A stretch of DNA of 58,845 nucleotides, from positions 1 to 58,845 of the forward strand of contig JAQVZS010000007.1 in NCBI GenBank assembly GCA_028708075.1, given 5' to 3'. Each line of letters begins with the position of its first letter. The first letter of the stretch is position 1. The translations under genes were made by a program, and so were the position numbers. Below the pieces are notes generated by a model that was not told the origin of the DNA, made no database searches, and was given only the letters and a program-made list of their open reading frames with translations. The DNA comes from Massilibacteroides sp. (lineage in GTDB: Bacteria > Bacteroidota > Bacteroidia > Bacteroidales > Tannerellaceae). Positions 34,931 through 43,550 of the stretch are shown one piece after another.

Positions 34931-35746
34931 TTATTCTCCCCGGTAGGCTTCTATCGCTTTTTTTACGGATCCGTGCAGTAAAAGCAGAGATTTCGCCCGG
35001 TCGTATGATAGATCTAATTCTTCGACGATCATACGCGTGCCCCGGTCGATCAGTTTTTGGTTGCTCAATTGCATATTAACCATCTTGTTGCCTTTTATTC
35101 TTCCCAATTGTATCATCACGGAGGTGGAGATCATGTTCAGAATCATTTTCTGCCCGGTTCCGGACTTCATTCGCGAACTTCCGGTCACGTATTCCGGCCC
35201 CACGATCATTTCTAAGGCAATGTCTGCTTCGGCAGCCATGGGCGAGTTCGGGTTGCTTGTAATACAGCCGGTTAGGATTCCATGTTTGCGCGCTTCGTGC
35301 AATGCACCGATCACGTAAGGCGTGGTGCCCGACGCTGCAATGCCGATCACCGTGTCTTTTTTGTTGATCTGGTGTTCCATTAATTCCTGCCAACTATGTT
35401 CGAGGTCATCTTCTGCGTTTTCCACAGGACTACGAAGTGCTTTGTCACCTCCGGCGATCAGTCCGATAATCATCGTCGGCGGCATGCCGAATGTCGGCGG
35501 TATTTCCGATGCGTCCAACACCCCTAGACGTCCGCTTGTTCCGGCACCCAGATAGAAAATTCGTCCGCCACGTTTCATTCGCGGGACAATCTTTTCGACC
35601 AATTCTTCAATGTGGGGAATAATCTTCTGTACCGCTAACGCAACTTTCTGATCTTCGCGGTTTATCTCTTCCAGTATTTCACGTACGGATTTGTTTTCCA
35701 ATCCGTTGTATAAGGATTCTTGTTCTGATATTTTTTCAAAAGCCAT
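34931..35746 (-). CDS. murQ: N-acetylmuramic acid 6-phosphate etherase
   Basis: 271 aa from the ATG at 35746. A longer frame runs to 35830 but would overlap the kinase gene; MAFEKISEQESLYNGLENKS is the normal MurQ start. It splits MurNAc-6-P into GlcNAc-6-P and D-lactate in the cytoplasm. The SIS fold shows LGAGTSGRLGVLDASEIPPT (substrate loop with the catalytic Glu), GIAASGTTPYVIGALHEA and EVITGSSRMKSGTGQK-type TGSSRMKSGTGQKMILN. It is the last gene of the left arm, 11 bp after the kinase. Its product feeds the GlcNAc-6-P pool. Confidence 0.96.
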   Translation of the reverse strand: MAFEKISEQESLYNGLENKSVREILEEINREDQKVALAVQKIIPHIEELVEKIVPRMKRGGRIFYLGAGTSGRLGVLDASEIPPTFGMPPTMIIGLIAGGDKALRSPVENAEDDLEHSWQELMEHQINKKDTVIGIAASGTTPYVIGALHEARKHGILTGCITSNPNSPMAAEADIALEMIVGPEYVTGSSRMKSGTGQKMILNMISTSVMIQLGRIKGNKMVNMQLSNQKLIDRGTRMIVEELDLSYDRAKSLLLLHGSVKKAIEAYRGE

Positions 35747-35757
35747 CGTTTTGTCCT

Positions 35758-36594
35758 TTATTTTTTCGAATGATAATCGATTAACCCGTCCATCGGTTGC
35801 CTCATAATTTTCCCGGTTTTCATACCACATTCCTCCGCTGCTTTTTTTAATAAATCTTGAAAAAAGAAAGCTACAGAACCCATTAAATGGACATTGTAAG
35901 AATGGTAGTCATATTGTGCTACATTTCGCTGAAAGAAGGCGCGGAAACAATTTCTCACGAGCAACTGAATCTGTGGCAGGTCGATGTATTCAATTAGAAA
36001 TGGAGTAAACCCGGCCAGAAAACGGTTGGGGAAGGGTTTTCGGTATACCCGGTCGATAATTTCGGCAACACTCAGGTTATATCGTATCAGAAAAGCCTCT
36101 TTTAACTGTTCGGGCAATTGGTTTTTCAGAAGGTCGCCCACCAGCGTCTTCCCCAGAGCCGCTCCGCTGCCTTCGTCGCCCAGAATGAAGCCCAGCGAAG
36201 AAACGTTAGACACAATTTCTTTTCCGTCATAAAAACAGGAATTGGATCCGGTTCCCAGAATACAGGCAATTCCGGCTTCTCGCCCGCATAAAGCATGGGC
36301 AGCTGCTAACAGGTCGGAATGTACTTCGATGGTCTCTGTTTGTAAAGTTTCTGCAATCGCGTTTCTGACAACCTGTTTTCTTTCCGGCAGGCAGCCGGCA
36401 CCGTAAAAAATGACAGACTGTAACGGTAGACCAGTTACTTTAGGAAACAGAGAAAGAATCAGTTCTTTTTTGATTTCTTCCTGTGTCTGAAAATAAGGAT
36501 TGATTCCTTCCGTGAAAATAGTTTTTACTTTTTCACCGTTTTCTATGATACACCAATGTGTTTTTGTAGATCCACTATCTGCAATTAGTATCAT
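35758..36594 (-). CDS. murK: BadF/BadG-type sugar kinase, probable MurNAc/GlcNAc kinase (MurK-like)
   Basis: 278 aa from the ATG at 36594; an in-frame ATG 14 codons upstream is unlikely because MILIADSGSTKTHW is the normal start of the family. ASKHA fold: phosphate-1 loop ADSGSTKTHWCI, phosphate-2 loop CILGTGSNSCFYDGK, then LGDEGSGAALGKTLVGDLL. Tannerella forsythia MurK, encoded in the same gene order, phosphorylates MurNAc and GlcNAc at O6. Here it lies between the MurT-like transporter gene (54-bp gap) and murQ, so it should supply MurNAc-6-P. Symbol by context. Confidence 0.82.
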   Translation of the reverse strand: MILIADSGSTKTHWCIIENGEKVKTIFTEGINPYFQTQEEIKKELILSLFPKVTGLPLQSVIFYGAGCLPERKQVVRNAIAETLQTETIEVHSDLLAAAHALCGREAGIACILGTGSNSCFYDGKEIVSNVSSLGFILGDEGSGAALGKTLVGDLLKNQLPEQLKEAFLIRYNLSVAEIIDRVYRKPFPNRFLAGFTPFLIEYIDLPQIQLLVRNCFRAFFQRNVAQYDYHSYNVHLMGSVAFFFQDLLKKAAEECGMKTGKIMRQPMDGLIDYHSKK

Positions 36595-36648
36595 TGTTTT
36601 TTTTGTTTTTGTTTTGTTTTGTATATTGATCCACAAATTAATGCTTTT

Positions 36649-37926
36649 TTATTTTTTTCCGAATACCGGGTCTATTTTTCTGCTTACGAAGAAAGCGGCC
36701 ACGATCCCCGGCGCAGTGCAAAGACAAACCCACCAAAAGAATAATGTATATCCCATAGTTTCCTGTAGCCAGCCGGCGATCATGCCCGGTAGCATCATAC
36801 CCAGAGCCATAAAACCCGTTCCGATGGCGTAGTGCGCCGTTTTATAGGTGCCGTTGGCTATCGAAATCAAAAACAGGGTATAAGCCGTAAAACCGAATCC
36901 GTAACCAAGTTGCTCTAATACAATGCACGAGGTAATAAAAAGAATATTCTCTGGTTGGAAAATGGCTAAAAAAACATAAAACAAATCGGCTAAATTCAGA
37001 CATAAAGCCATCGGGATAATCCATTTGCGGAACCCGTCGCGCGAAACGACGATTCCCCCCAAAATACCACCGGCCAGCAGTGCCGCGACACCCAACGTTC
37101 CGTAAGCGACACCCACAGTAGCCGTGTCTAATCCGAGTCCGCCGTCGGAAACCGGATCGAGCATAAAAGGAGAACTTAGCTTCAATAATTGCGCTTCTCC
37201 GAGACGGTAGGTCAGCAGGAAAAACAAAATTAAGCCGATATCGTCTTTGGTAAAGAAAGAAACAAATGTTTTCCAAAAGTCGCGTAACAATTCTCGCGGG
37301 GTCAGATTTCCGCGTGGCGTGTCTTCCGTTGGTTTCGGCAGTACGGCTTTGTGATAAAGCGATAGTGCTATAAATATTCCGGCAAGCAGAAAGAACGTGA
37401 TCGACCAGGCAAGTGGAATGTTATTTTTGCTTTTTTCCAGAAAACCGGCCACGGCAACCAGGATTCCCTGCCCGAAGATCATGGCGAATCGGTAGAAGGT
37501 ATTTCGGATGCCAACAAAAAACGATTGTTCGCCGGTATTCAGACTCAACATATAAAAACCGTCGGCGGCAATGTCGTGTGTCGCGGAAGAAAAAGCCAGC
37601 AACCAGAAAAACGCCAATGTCAGTTGTAGGTAATACGTCGTTGGAATAAAGAACGCGATTCCGGCAAACCCTACGGCGATTAGCGATTGCATGGTGACAA
37701 TCCACCACCGTTTGGTTTTCGCCAGATCTACAAACGGACTCCAAAGCGGTTTGATTACCCACGGCAGGTATAGCCAACTCGTATACAGGGCGATCTCGGC
37801 GTTTCCCAGTCCCATTCGTTTATAGAGAATAACGGCGATCATCATGACGGCCACATAAGGCAACCCCTGCGCGAAATAAAGCGAAGGGATCCATAACCAT
37901 GGGGATTTTTGTCTGACTCCTTTCAT
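36649..37926 (-). CDS. murT: MFS transporter, AmpG/MurT-like (muropeptide or MurNAc permease)
   Basis: 425 aa, 12 membrane segments. The start KSPWLWIPSLYFAQGLPYVAV is typical of AmpG-type permeases, and WLYLPWVIKPLWSPFVDLAKTKRWW is their loop 2-3 motif (residues about 50-75). AmpG carries anhydro-muropeptides; the Tannerella protein MurT of this locus type carries MurNAc. The neighbouring MurK and MurQ favour MurNAc. Its ATG overlaps the stop of the DUF4922 gene by 4 bp, so the two are translationally coupled. Substrate assignment is inference. Confidence 0.82.
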   Translation of the reverse strand: MKGVRQKSPWLWIPSLYFAQGLPYVAVMMIAVILYKRMGLGNAEIALYTSWLYLPWVIKPLWSPFVDLAKTKRWWIVTMQSLIAVGFAGIAFFIPTTYYLQLTLAFFWLLAFSSATHDIAADGFYMLSLNTGEQSFFVGIRNTFYRFAMIFGQGILVAVAGFLEKSKNNIPLAWSITFFLLAGIFIALSLYHKAVLPKPTEDTPRGNLTPRELLRDFWKTFVSFFTKDDIGLILFFLLTYRLGEAQLLKLSSPFMLDPVSDGGLGLDTATVGVAYGTLGVAALLAGGILGGIVVSRDGFRKWIIPMALCLNLADLFYVFLAIFQPENILFITSCIVLEQLGYGFGFTAYTLFLISIANGTYKTAHYAIGTGFMALGMMLPGMIAGWLQETMGYTLFFWWVCLCTAPGIVAAFFVSRKIDPVFGKK

Positions 37927-38852
37927 ATTTGTGTTTTTAGCCGGTTATTTATTTTTTCGGTTGTTATTTTGTCTAAACACACTTCCTGTATGATCCTCGT
38001 GATTTTCTCGGGGTTGATTTTTTCAAAATCTTGTTCCCGGGGAATGATGAAAACGCCACCCAGATCCACAGACGCCGGGCTGACTGTCAATTGTGCTTCG
38101 CCTTCTGCAAAAAAACAGGCTGGCCGGTGTGTTTTTCTCGGAAACAAAACGGCAATCCATTTTGCTTCTTCTCTCCAAAGTAACAAATTTATCCGAGGTT
38201 CTTCTTCCTCCGAAACGATCGGCAGCAGTTTGTATATCGTGTTAAAAAGGGAATGAAGCCCTGACGGGTCGTCTCCTTCCAATATCCAACCCGTGCGCAA
38301 GTTATCGCTAATTTTCCAAATATTCCCCCGTTTAGCCTGTCGAAGTAAGGTTCTTTTCCGTTTCCATTCGTTTTCGAACGGCAGAACTCCTTTATTCCCA
38401 GCCTGGAAGTGCATATGGTCGGGGGCAGAGGCACCACAATGAGCTCCATTATAAAAAAGAATATAGTCGTCAAACGTATTAGCCAGTTCCAGCATGTCGG
38501 TAAAATGACCTTCTATGCGTTGTGGTGTGTGCGTCACCTCGGGGATCGTGAGGTGGCGAGGGAAAATGGGAAACGGATTAATTAAGAGGGTATACTTTTC
38601 AAGCAAGGGAATACCCTTTTGTTCCACTGGACGATTTTCCCGGCAGAGAAAACAGGCTCTTTTCCGGATCGATTGCACGTCGATTTTAGCGGCGGTAGAG
38701 ACGATACGAACGGGGTTGAATTGTATGTTGAAGGTGTTCCCGGCGATTACAAATGTTTTCATCTGCACTTGTTCCAACGCCGCGTAATTCCTTTTCGCTA
38801 GCGGCCAGTTTACCAGTTGTTCTTCGAAGAGTAGTTTCGCCTCGTCGTTCAT
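37923..38852 (-). CDS. DUF4922 protein, HIT/GalT-like putative nucleotidyltransferase or phosphorylase
   Basis: 309 aa. Seen: CFLC zinc-type pair (C67, C70) followed by RENRP; NGAHCGASAPDHMHFQAG with the H-x-H-x-Q triad (H146, H148, Q150), as in galactose-1-phosphate uridylyltransferase and Ap4A phosphorylase; and INPFPIFPRHLTIPEVTH, the strand before it. Family: DUF4922, no established function known to me. A HIT-like enzyme would move a nucleotide to or from a phosphate or sugar phosphate. It shares 4-bp overlaps with genes on both sides (glycosyltransferase upstream, murT downstream), so it belongs to the murein-salvage operon. Confidence 0.78.
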   Translation of the reverse strand: MNDEAKLLFEEQLVNWPLAKRNYAALEQVQMKTFVIAGNTFNIQFNPVRIVSTAAKIDVQSIRKRACFLCRENRPVEQKGIPLLEKYTLLINPFPIFPRHLTIPEVTHTPQRIEGHFTDMLELANTFDDYILFYNGAHCGASAPDHMHFQAGNKGVLPFENEWKRKRTLLRQAKRGNIWKISDNLRTGWILEGDDPSGLHSLFNTIYKLLPIVSEEEEPRINLLLWREEAKWIAVLFPRKTHRPACFFAEGEAQLTVSPASVDLGGVFIIPREQDFEKINPEKITRIIQEVCLDKITTEKINNRLKTQI

Positions 38853-40270
38853 TTTTTTTCTTTATTTAGTGCGATTCTCGCCTGTATCTCCCACGTACGA
38901 ATCCGGTCTTTATAGGTGTTATGAAGGTTTAGCTTTACGTTGTCTAACGAAGCATCCGAGTTCTCTTCCCAACGCCGGCAGAGATATACCACGTCGTATA
39001 CACGTCCGATTTGATAACGGCGTGATATGGCCAATCCGAGGGCATAATCTTCCCCGTAGCTAGTGTTTGGAACTTTTATTTCGCGAAGTACCGGGGTGTA
39101 AAACGCCCGAGGGGCACCCAGGCCGTTAATCCGTAAGGCATTGTTCCGTCCGTTGTCCGGTGTCCACTCCCTGTGCTCGATGACCCCCGGCGGGATAGGA
39201 TTTAAATGGAAATCCGTCATCTGATAAGTCCCTACGACCATGGCGCAATTTTGCGTATAAAAAGCGTCAATCAGGGTTTGCAAGGTATGATCGTCTTTGT
39301 ACAAGTCGTCACTATCCAACTGAACGACGAACTTCCCACAGGCCGGATGATGTACTCCTAGATTCCAACAGCCGCCGATTTCCAAATCCTCGCGTTCTGG
39401 GATCAGATGGATTAGCCGCTTGTCGTCCGCATAATTGCGGATTTTCTCCGTTGTCCCGTCAGACGAATGGTTGTCGATGACAATCAAGTTAAATGGAAAA
39501 TTTGTTTTTTGCTGTAAAACCGACCGGATTGCGTCGTCGATCGTACGTGCCCGGTTACGGACGGGGATAATGACAGACGCTTTTTGTTCGAATTTTTCGG
39601 ATGCAAAAGAAACGGTTTCATAAGAAGGCTCCAGGTAGGCACCGATTATTTTCAGGTGCTCCGTGCAAACCTGCTCCATTTCGATCTGTACCTCTCGGTT
39701 TTTCGGGTCGACGTAATCGAATTGCTTTTCGCCGCTTTTGCGTGCGTCTTCCTCCTGTTCCGTATAAAGATATTCATTAATATGTACGATATCGCATTTC
39801 TGAGACACTTTCAGGCGTAGGTCGTAAAGTCCGGCAAAGCGGTAGTCCGTCCGCATGCGTTTTACCGCTTCTTTCAATGCACTGGTTCGATATAAAAGCA
39901 GCGAGCCGAAATCGAAATCGTCGCGAAGACTGCCGAATTGGTAGTCGGCCAACGGAACATTTTGCCGTCCGGTGGCGGTTTGCTGGTAATGATCGGCATA
40001 CACCATTCCTGCGCCGGAGTCGTTCGCGATCCGCAGCATGCGTTCCAGGGCAAAATAGCCTAATTGCAGCGAAGAAGCTTTGGTGTAGAATAAAATATAA
40101 TCGGCTTCGGTGTGAGCCGCAATTTGCCGGAGTGTTTCCGTTGCGTACAGTGAAGAGGCGGATAAAGGCGTAACCATCCGGATCAATTCCGAAGTTTGCA
40201 GAATCTCGCGTGTTTCTGCCAGTTGCCCTTCTTCCGTAAAAAGGATAAAACAATCAATGGTCGATTTCAT
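38849..40270 (-). CDS. Two-domain glycosyltransferase (GT2 fold) of the murein-salvage operon
   Basis: 473 aa, no signal peptide or membrane helix. The C-terminal part (about 229-450) is a full GT-A/GT2 domain: ASVIIPVRNRARTIDDAIRS, VIDNHSSDGT, and the nucleotide/metal motif QLDSDDLY (DSDD at 319-322), with GEDYALGLAISRRY near the acceptor site. The N-terminal 200 residues resemble a worn second GT2 unit (YILFYTKASSLQLGYFALER, GAGMVYADHY) with YAD where DxD is expected. First gene of the left arm, coupled to DUF4922 by a 4-bp overlap. Donor and acceptor are unknown. Confidence 0.82.
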   Translation of the reverse strand: MKSTIDCFILFTEEGQLAETREILQTSELIRMVTPLSASSLYATETLRQIAAHTEADYILFYTKASSLQLGYFALERMLRIANDSGAGMVYADHYQQTATGRQNVPLADYQFGSLRDDFDFGSLLLYRTSALKEAVKRMRTDYRFAGLYDLRLKVSQKCDIVHINEYLYTEQEEDARKSGEKQFDYVDPKNREVQIEMEQVCTEHLKIIGAYLEPSYETVSFASEKFEQKASVIIPVRNRARTIDDAIRSVLQQKTNFPFNLIVIDNHSSDGTTEKIRNYADDKRLIHLIPEREDLEIGGCWNLGVHHPACGKFVVQLDSDDLYKDDHTLQTLIDAFYTQNCAMVVGTYQMTDFHLNPIPPGVIEHREWTPDNGRNNALRINGLGAPRAFYTPVLREIKVPNTSYGEDYALGLAISRRYQIGRVYDVVYLCRRWEENSDASLDNVKLNLHNTYKDRIRTWEIQARIALNKEKK

Positions 40271-40300
40271 GGCATGGCTTATTTTTTACAGCTACTTGTG

Positions 40301-40308
40301 CAAAGATA
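40301..40308 (-). promoter_or_regulatory. Candidate -7 box, left arm of the murein-salvage locus
   Basis: TATCTTTG on the minus strand, 31 bases before the glycosyltransferase ATG (40270). It lies 14 bases from the plus-strand box for the right arm. Confidence 0.5.
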
Positions 40309-40322
40309 CATAAAATGAATGT

Positions 40323-40330
40323 TACTTTTG
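40323..40330 (+). promoter_or_regulatory. Candidate -7 box, right arm of the murein-salvage locus
   Basis: TACTTTTG matches TAnnTTTG, 62 bases before the symporter ATG. Back-to-back arrangement with 40301-40308 suggests shared control. Confidence 0.45.
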
Positions 40331-40391
40331 CGGATATCCCTGACGCGGATCAGCGGTATAATGAAGAAAACAACCACATAAAAAGATGTAG

Positions 40392-41858
40392 ATGAGTCCT
40401 GTTTTAGTTTTGATCATCATGGCGGCCTATTTCGCCGTTTTATTCGGTATTTCGTACGTTTCGGGCCGGAAGGCGGATAATCAGGGGTTTTTTACCGGGA
40501 ATCGCAAATCTTCCTGGTATGTTGTGGCTTTTGCTATGATCGCTTCCGCCATATCGGGGGTGACTTTTGTGTCTGTCCCGGGGATGGTCGGCACACAGGC
40601 ATTTTCTTATTTGCAGATGGTCCTTGGGTTTGCGGTGGGGCAGTTTCTGATTGCGTTTGTGTTAATCCCGTTGTTTTATAAAATGAATCTGACATCCATT
40701 TATGAATACCTGGAGAATCGTTTCGGACTTTCTGCTTATCGTACGGGTGCCTGGTTTTTCTTTATTTCCAAAATGTTGGGTGCTGCCGTGCGTTTGTATT
40801 TGGTTTGTCTTGTCTTTCAACTTTTGGTCTTCGATCCGCTTCGGGCGCCTTTCGGCCTGAATGTGATTTTTACGGTCTTTTTGGTTTGGCTGTATACGCA
40901 TCAGGGTGGGGTCAAGTCGTTGATCTGGACTGATTCATTGAAAACCTTTTGTCTCATAGTCTCCGTTGGGTTAAGTATCTACTTTGTTTCAAAAGATCTC
41001 GGATACGGTTTTACTGAGATGACGGCGGTGATTCGGGACAGCGATTTGTCGAAAGTGTTCTTTTTCGAAGATATTAAAGACGGGAAATTTTTTTTCAAAC
41101 AGTTTCTTGCCGGTGTTTTTTTGGTGATCGCGACTACCGGGTTGGATCAGGATTTTATGCAGAAGAACTTGAGTTGTCGAAATCAGAAAGACGCTCAGAA
41201 AAATATGGTGACGAGTGGCATTTTGCAGATTTTTGTGATTCTACTGTTTCTTGTTTTGGGACTTTTGCTTTATCTGTTTGCCGCCCGGAATCAATTGCAA
41301 GTGCCGGCGAAAACAGACGATTTGTTTCCTTTTATTGCAACGGGCGGTTATTTCCCGTTGATTGTGGGTGTTTTGTTTGTTGTGGGATTGATTTCTTCCG
41401 CTTATGCAGCCGCGGGTTCTGCCCTGACGGCTCTGACGACTTCTTTTACCGTCGATATTCTGGAAAGCACAAAGAAAAGATCTGAAACGGCTGTTGCTGG
41501 TATTCGGAAAAAAGTACATGTCGGGATGGCGGTTATTATGGGATTGGTCATTCTTTTGATTAACCTGTTAAATAATACGTCAGTGATTAACGCGGTATAT
41601 ATCTTGGCGAGTTATACGTACGGGCCGATATTGGGTATGTTTGTGTTTGGAATCTTTACCCGCCGGCAAGTGCGTGACCGTTTTGTGCCTTTAGTAGCGT
41701 TGCTTTCTCCGGTCGTTTGTTTTGTGATCGATTCGAATTCGAAAGTCTGGTTTAATGGATATGAGTTTAGTCATGAGCGTTTAATATTGAATGCGATGCT
41801 TACTTTTCTGGGGTTGCTTTTGTTAACGAAAAGGAACACGTTAAAAATGGAGAAATAA
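40392..41858 (+). CDS. Sodium:solute symporter (SSS family)
   Basis: 488 aa with about 13 membrane segments. SSS traits: SYVSGRKADNQGFFTGNRKS (family N-terminal motif), SWYVVAFAMIASAISGVTFV, a GLDQDFMQKNLSCRNQKDAQ segment after the TM6 region, and SSAYAAAGSALTALTTSFTVD in the sodium-site helix. Relatives import sugars, sialic acid or amino acids with Na+. It heads the right arm of the divergent locus; the SpoIID-domain gene follows after one base. A murein fragment or amino sugar is the likely cargo by context only. Confidence 0.9.
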   Translation: MSPVLVLIIMAAYFAVLFGISYVSGRKADNQGFFTGNRKSSWYVVAFAMIASAISGVTFVSVPGMVGTQAFSYLQMVLGFAVGQFLIAFVLIPLFYKMNLTSIYEYLENRFGLSAYRTGAWFFFISKMLGAAVRLYLVCLVFQLLVFDPLRAPFGLNVIFTVFLVWLYTHQGGVKSLIWTDSLKTFCLIVSVGLSIYFVSKDLGYGFTEMTAVIRDSDLSKVFFFEDIKDGKFFFKQFLAGVFLVIATTGLDQDFMQKNLSCRNQKDAQKNMVTSGILQIFVILLFLVLGLLLYLFAARNQLQVPAKTDDLFPFIATGGYFPLIVGVLFVVGLISSAYAAAGSALTALTTSFTVDILESTKKRSETAVAGIRKKVHVGMAVIMGLVILLINLLNNTSVINAVYILASYTYGPILGMFVFGIFTRRQVRDRFVPLVALLSPVVCFVIDSNSKVWFNGYEFSHERLILNAMLTFLGLLLLTKRNTLKMEK

Positions 41859-41859
41859 G

Positions 41860-43155
41860 ATGGGAAATACAATTCGGGTAGGAATTCTGGAACGCGAGAC
41901 AATCACCTTTTGTTTAAACGGCGGGTATAAGGTCGACGGTGTTCTGGCGGAGGGGGAGTGGACGGCCTGTACGCGGGATGGACGTGTCGAATGGAACGGT
42001 CGGTTGTACGATGAATTAGTGTTCGAACCAGTAGACCAGGCGGCTTCTTTTTGGATACGGGCGGTTGTTATCGGGCTTCATTTTCATTGGGAACGAAAGG
42101 AAGATCAGCAATTTCAGGGGGCGTTGCGATTGATTGTCAATGGGAGGAAGCTTGTGGCGATTAATCGGTTGCCGGTAGAAGATTACCTGACCAGCGTGAT
42201 CTCGTCTGAAATGAGTGCGGCGGCTTCGCTCGAATTGCTGAAAGCGCATGCGGTTATTTCGCGTAGCTGGTTATTGGCGCAAATCGGGAAGAATAAAGGA
42301 CTTACAGTATCGGATAAAAAATATACAACGTTTACGGAAACGGAAGAGGAGCGAGTCCGCTGGTACGACCGGGAAGATCATACGCTGTTCGATGTCTGTG
42401 CAGACGATCACTGTCAGCGCTATCAGGGGATTACGCGTGCTGCTTCCAACTTGGCTGTCGTACGTCGTGCCGTTCAGGAAACGTGCGGGCAAGTGCTATT
42501 TGCGGATGGTCAACTTTGTGACGCCCGTTTTTCCAAATGTTGCGGCGGGGTAGTCGAAGAATTTCAGAATTGTTGGGAAGATAAGCGTTATTCTTATCTT
42601 GTTAAATTGCGCGATTTGCCCGGCCGTCCACCTGTTCCCAACCTGATGCGGGAAGCTGAATCCGTTCGCTGGATCGAGTCTCGTCCGGATGCATTTTGTA
42701 ATACGACCGACCAAACAATCCTATCGCAGGTACTCAATAATTATGATCAGGAAACGACGGATTTCTATCGTTGGAAAGTCCGATATACGCAGGAAGAACT
42801 TTCTGAACTGGTTTGCCGCCGTTCGGAAATCGATTTTGGGACGGTACAAGACTTGATTCCGGTTGCAAGGGGGACTTCCGGACGGTTGACTCGACTTCGG
42901 ATCGTGGGAACGAAACGGACGATGGTGATCGGAAAGGAATTGGAGATCCGGCGTACCTTGTCGGCTTCCCATTTGTACAGTTCAGCTTTTGTCGTTTGGC
43001 GGGATGGAACGGATTTTATCCTGAAAGGAGCAGGCTGGGGACATGGCGTTGGTCTTTGTCAAATAGGCGCAGCGGTTATGGGGGAGAAGGGGTATGCGTA
43101 CGACGAAATCCTCTTGCACTATTATCCGGGCGCTGTGATTAAAGTGGTTTATTGA
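41860..43155 (+). CDS. SpoIID/LytB-domain protein without signal peptide
   Basis: 431 aa. The SpoIID core is present: NRLPVEDYLTSVISSEMSAA with the putative catalytic Glu at 117, LLKAHAVISRSWLL with Lys128, and the C-terminal GAGWGHGVGLCQIGAAVMG. SpoIID of spore formers is a lytic transglycosylase that cuts glycan strands lacking stem peptides. Here the N-terminus (MGNTIRVGILERETITF) is not a signal, and the ATG follows the symporter stop by one base, so no hidden upstream signal exists. That points to a cytoplasmic enzyme. Cys-rich positions (CCGG, CADDHC) are scattered through the middle. Confidence 0.88.
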   Translation: MGNTIRVGILERETITFCLNGGYKVDGVLAEGEWTACTRDGRVEWNGRLYDELVFEPVDQAASFWIRAVVIGLHFHWERKEDQQFQGALRLIVNGRKLVAINRLPVEDYLTSVISSEMSAAASLELLKAHAVISRSWLLAQIGKNKGLTVSDKKYTTFTETEEERVRWYDREDHTLFDVCADDHCQRYQGITRAASNLAVVRRAVQETCGQVLFADGQLCDARFSKCCGGVVEEFQNCWEDKRYSYLVKLRDLPGRPPVPNLMREAESVRWIESRPDAFCNTTDQTILSQVLNNYDQETTDFYRWKVRYTQEELSELVCRRSEIDFGTVQDLIPVARGTSGRLTRLRIVGTKRTMVIGKELEIRRTLSASHLYSSAFVVWRDGTDFILKGAGWGHGVGLCQIGAAVMGEKGYAYDEILLHYYPGAVIKVVY

Positions 43156-43390
43156 TCCTGGTTTGATATATGAAATGTGCGTATTGATTTCTGTCAACAA
43201 GAAAAACGGCATTTGTAAATCAAAATGTAATTAAAGAATAAAATTATTTATCAAAATGATTTGAGAAAACGTGCTCCCGTTTAAACGCCTTTTTTTGATT
43301 TTTCGATAGGACGTTCCATTTAGCCCCTGTATGGATTAAAATGAATAAAAATGGGGAAATTCGGAAGGTCTTTTTAGGACTGAAAAAGCC

Positions 43391-43550
43391 CATCGGGACG
43401 AATTTTTTGCCCTTTTTTGAACGAAAAAATTCTTCCCGAAGATTTTAAAAAAAGATCTCGAACCTTTTTTTTAACCATCGGGGTGAATTTTTTTTAAGAT
43501 CGGGATGGATTTTTTACTGCGCAGGCTCTGCGGTCGAAATCATCGAGATG
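43391..43550. repeat. Degenerate TCGGGATG + T-tract repeats, block 2
   Basis: Five units start near 43391 (CATCGGGACG), 43453 (GATCTCGAACC), 43475 (CATCGGGGTG), 43497 (GATCGGGATG) and 43541 (CATCGAGATG), each followed by T-rich sequence. The middle three are spaced by 22 bases. The same core occurs at 3611-3853. Confidence 0.6.

Noticed and set aside
35747-35830. Longer MurQ N-terminus starting at 35830
   Set aside because: It would overlap the kinase gene by 73 bases, and MAFEKISEQES is the conserved family start.
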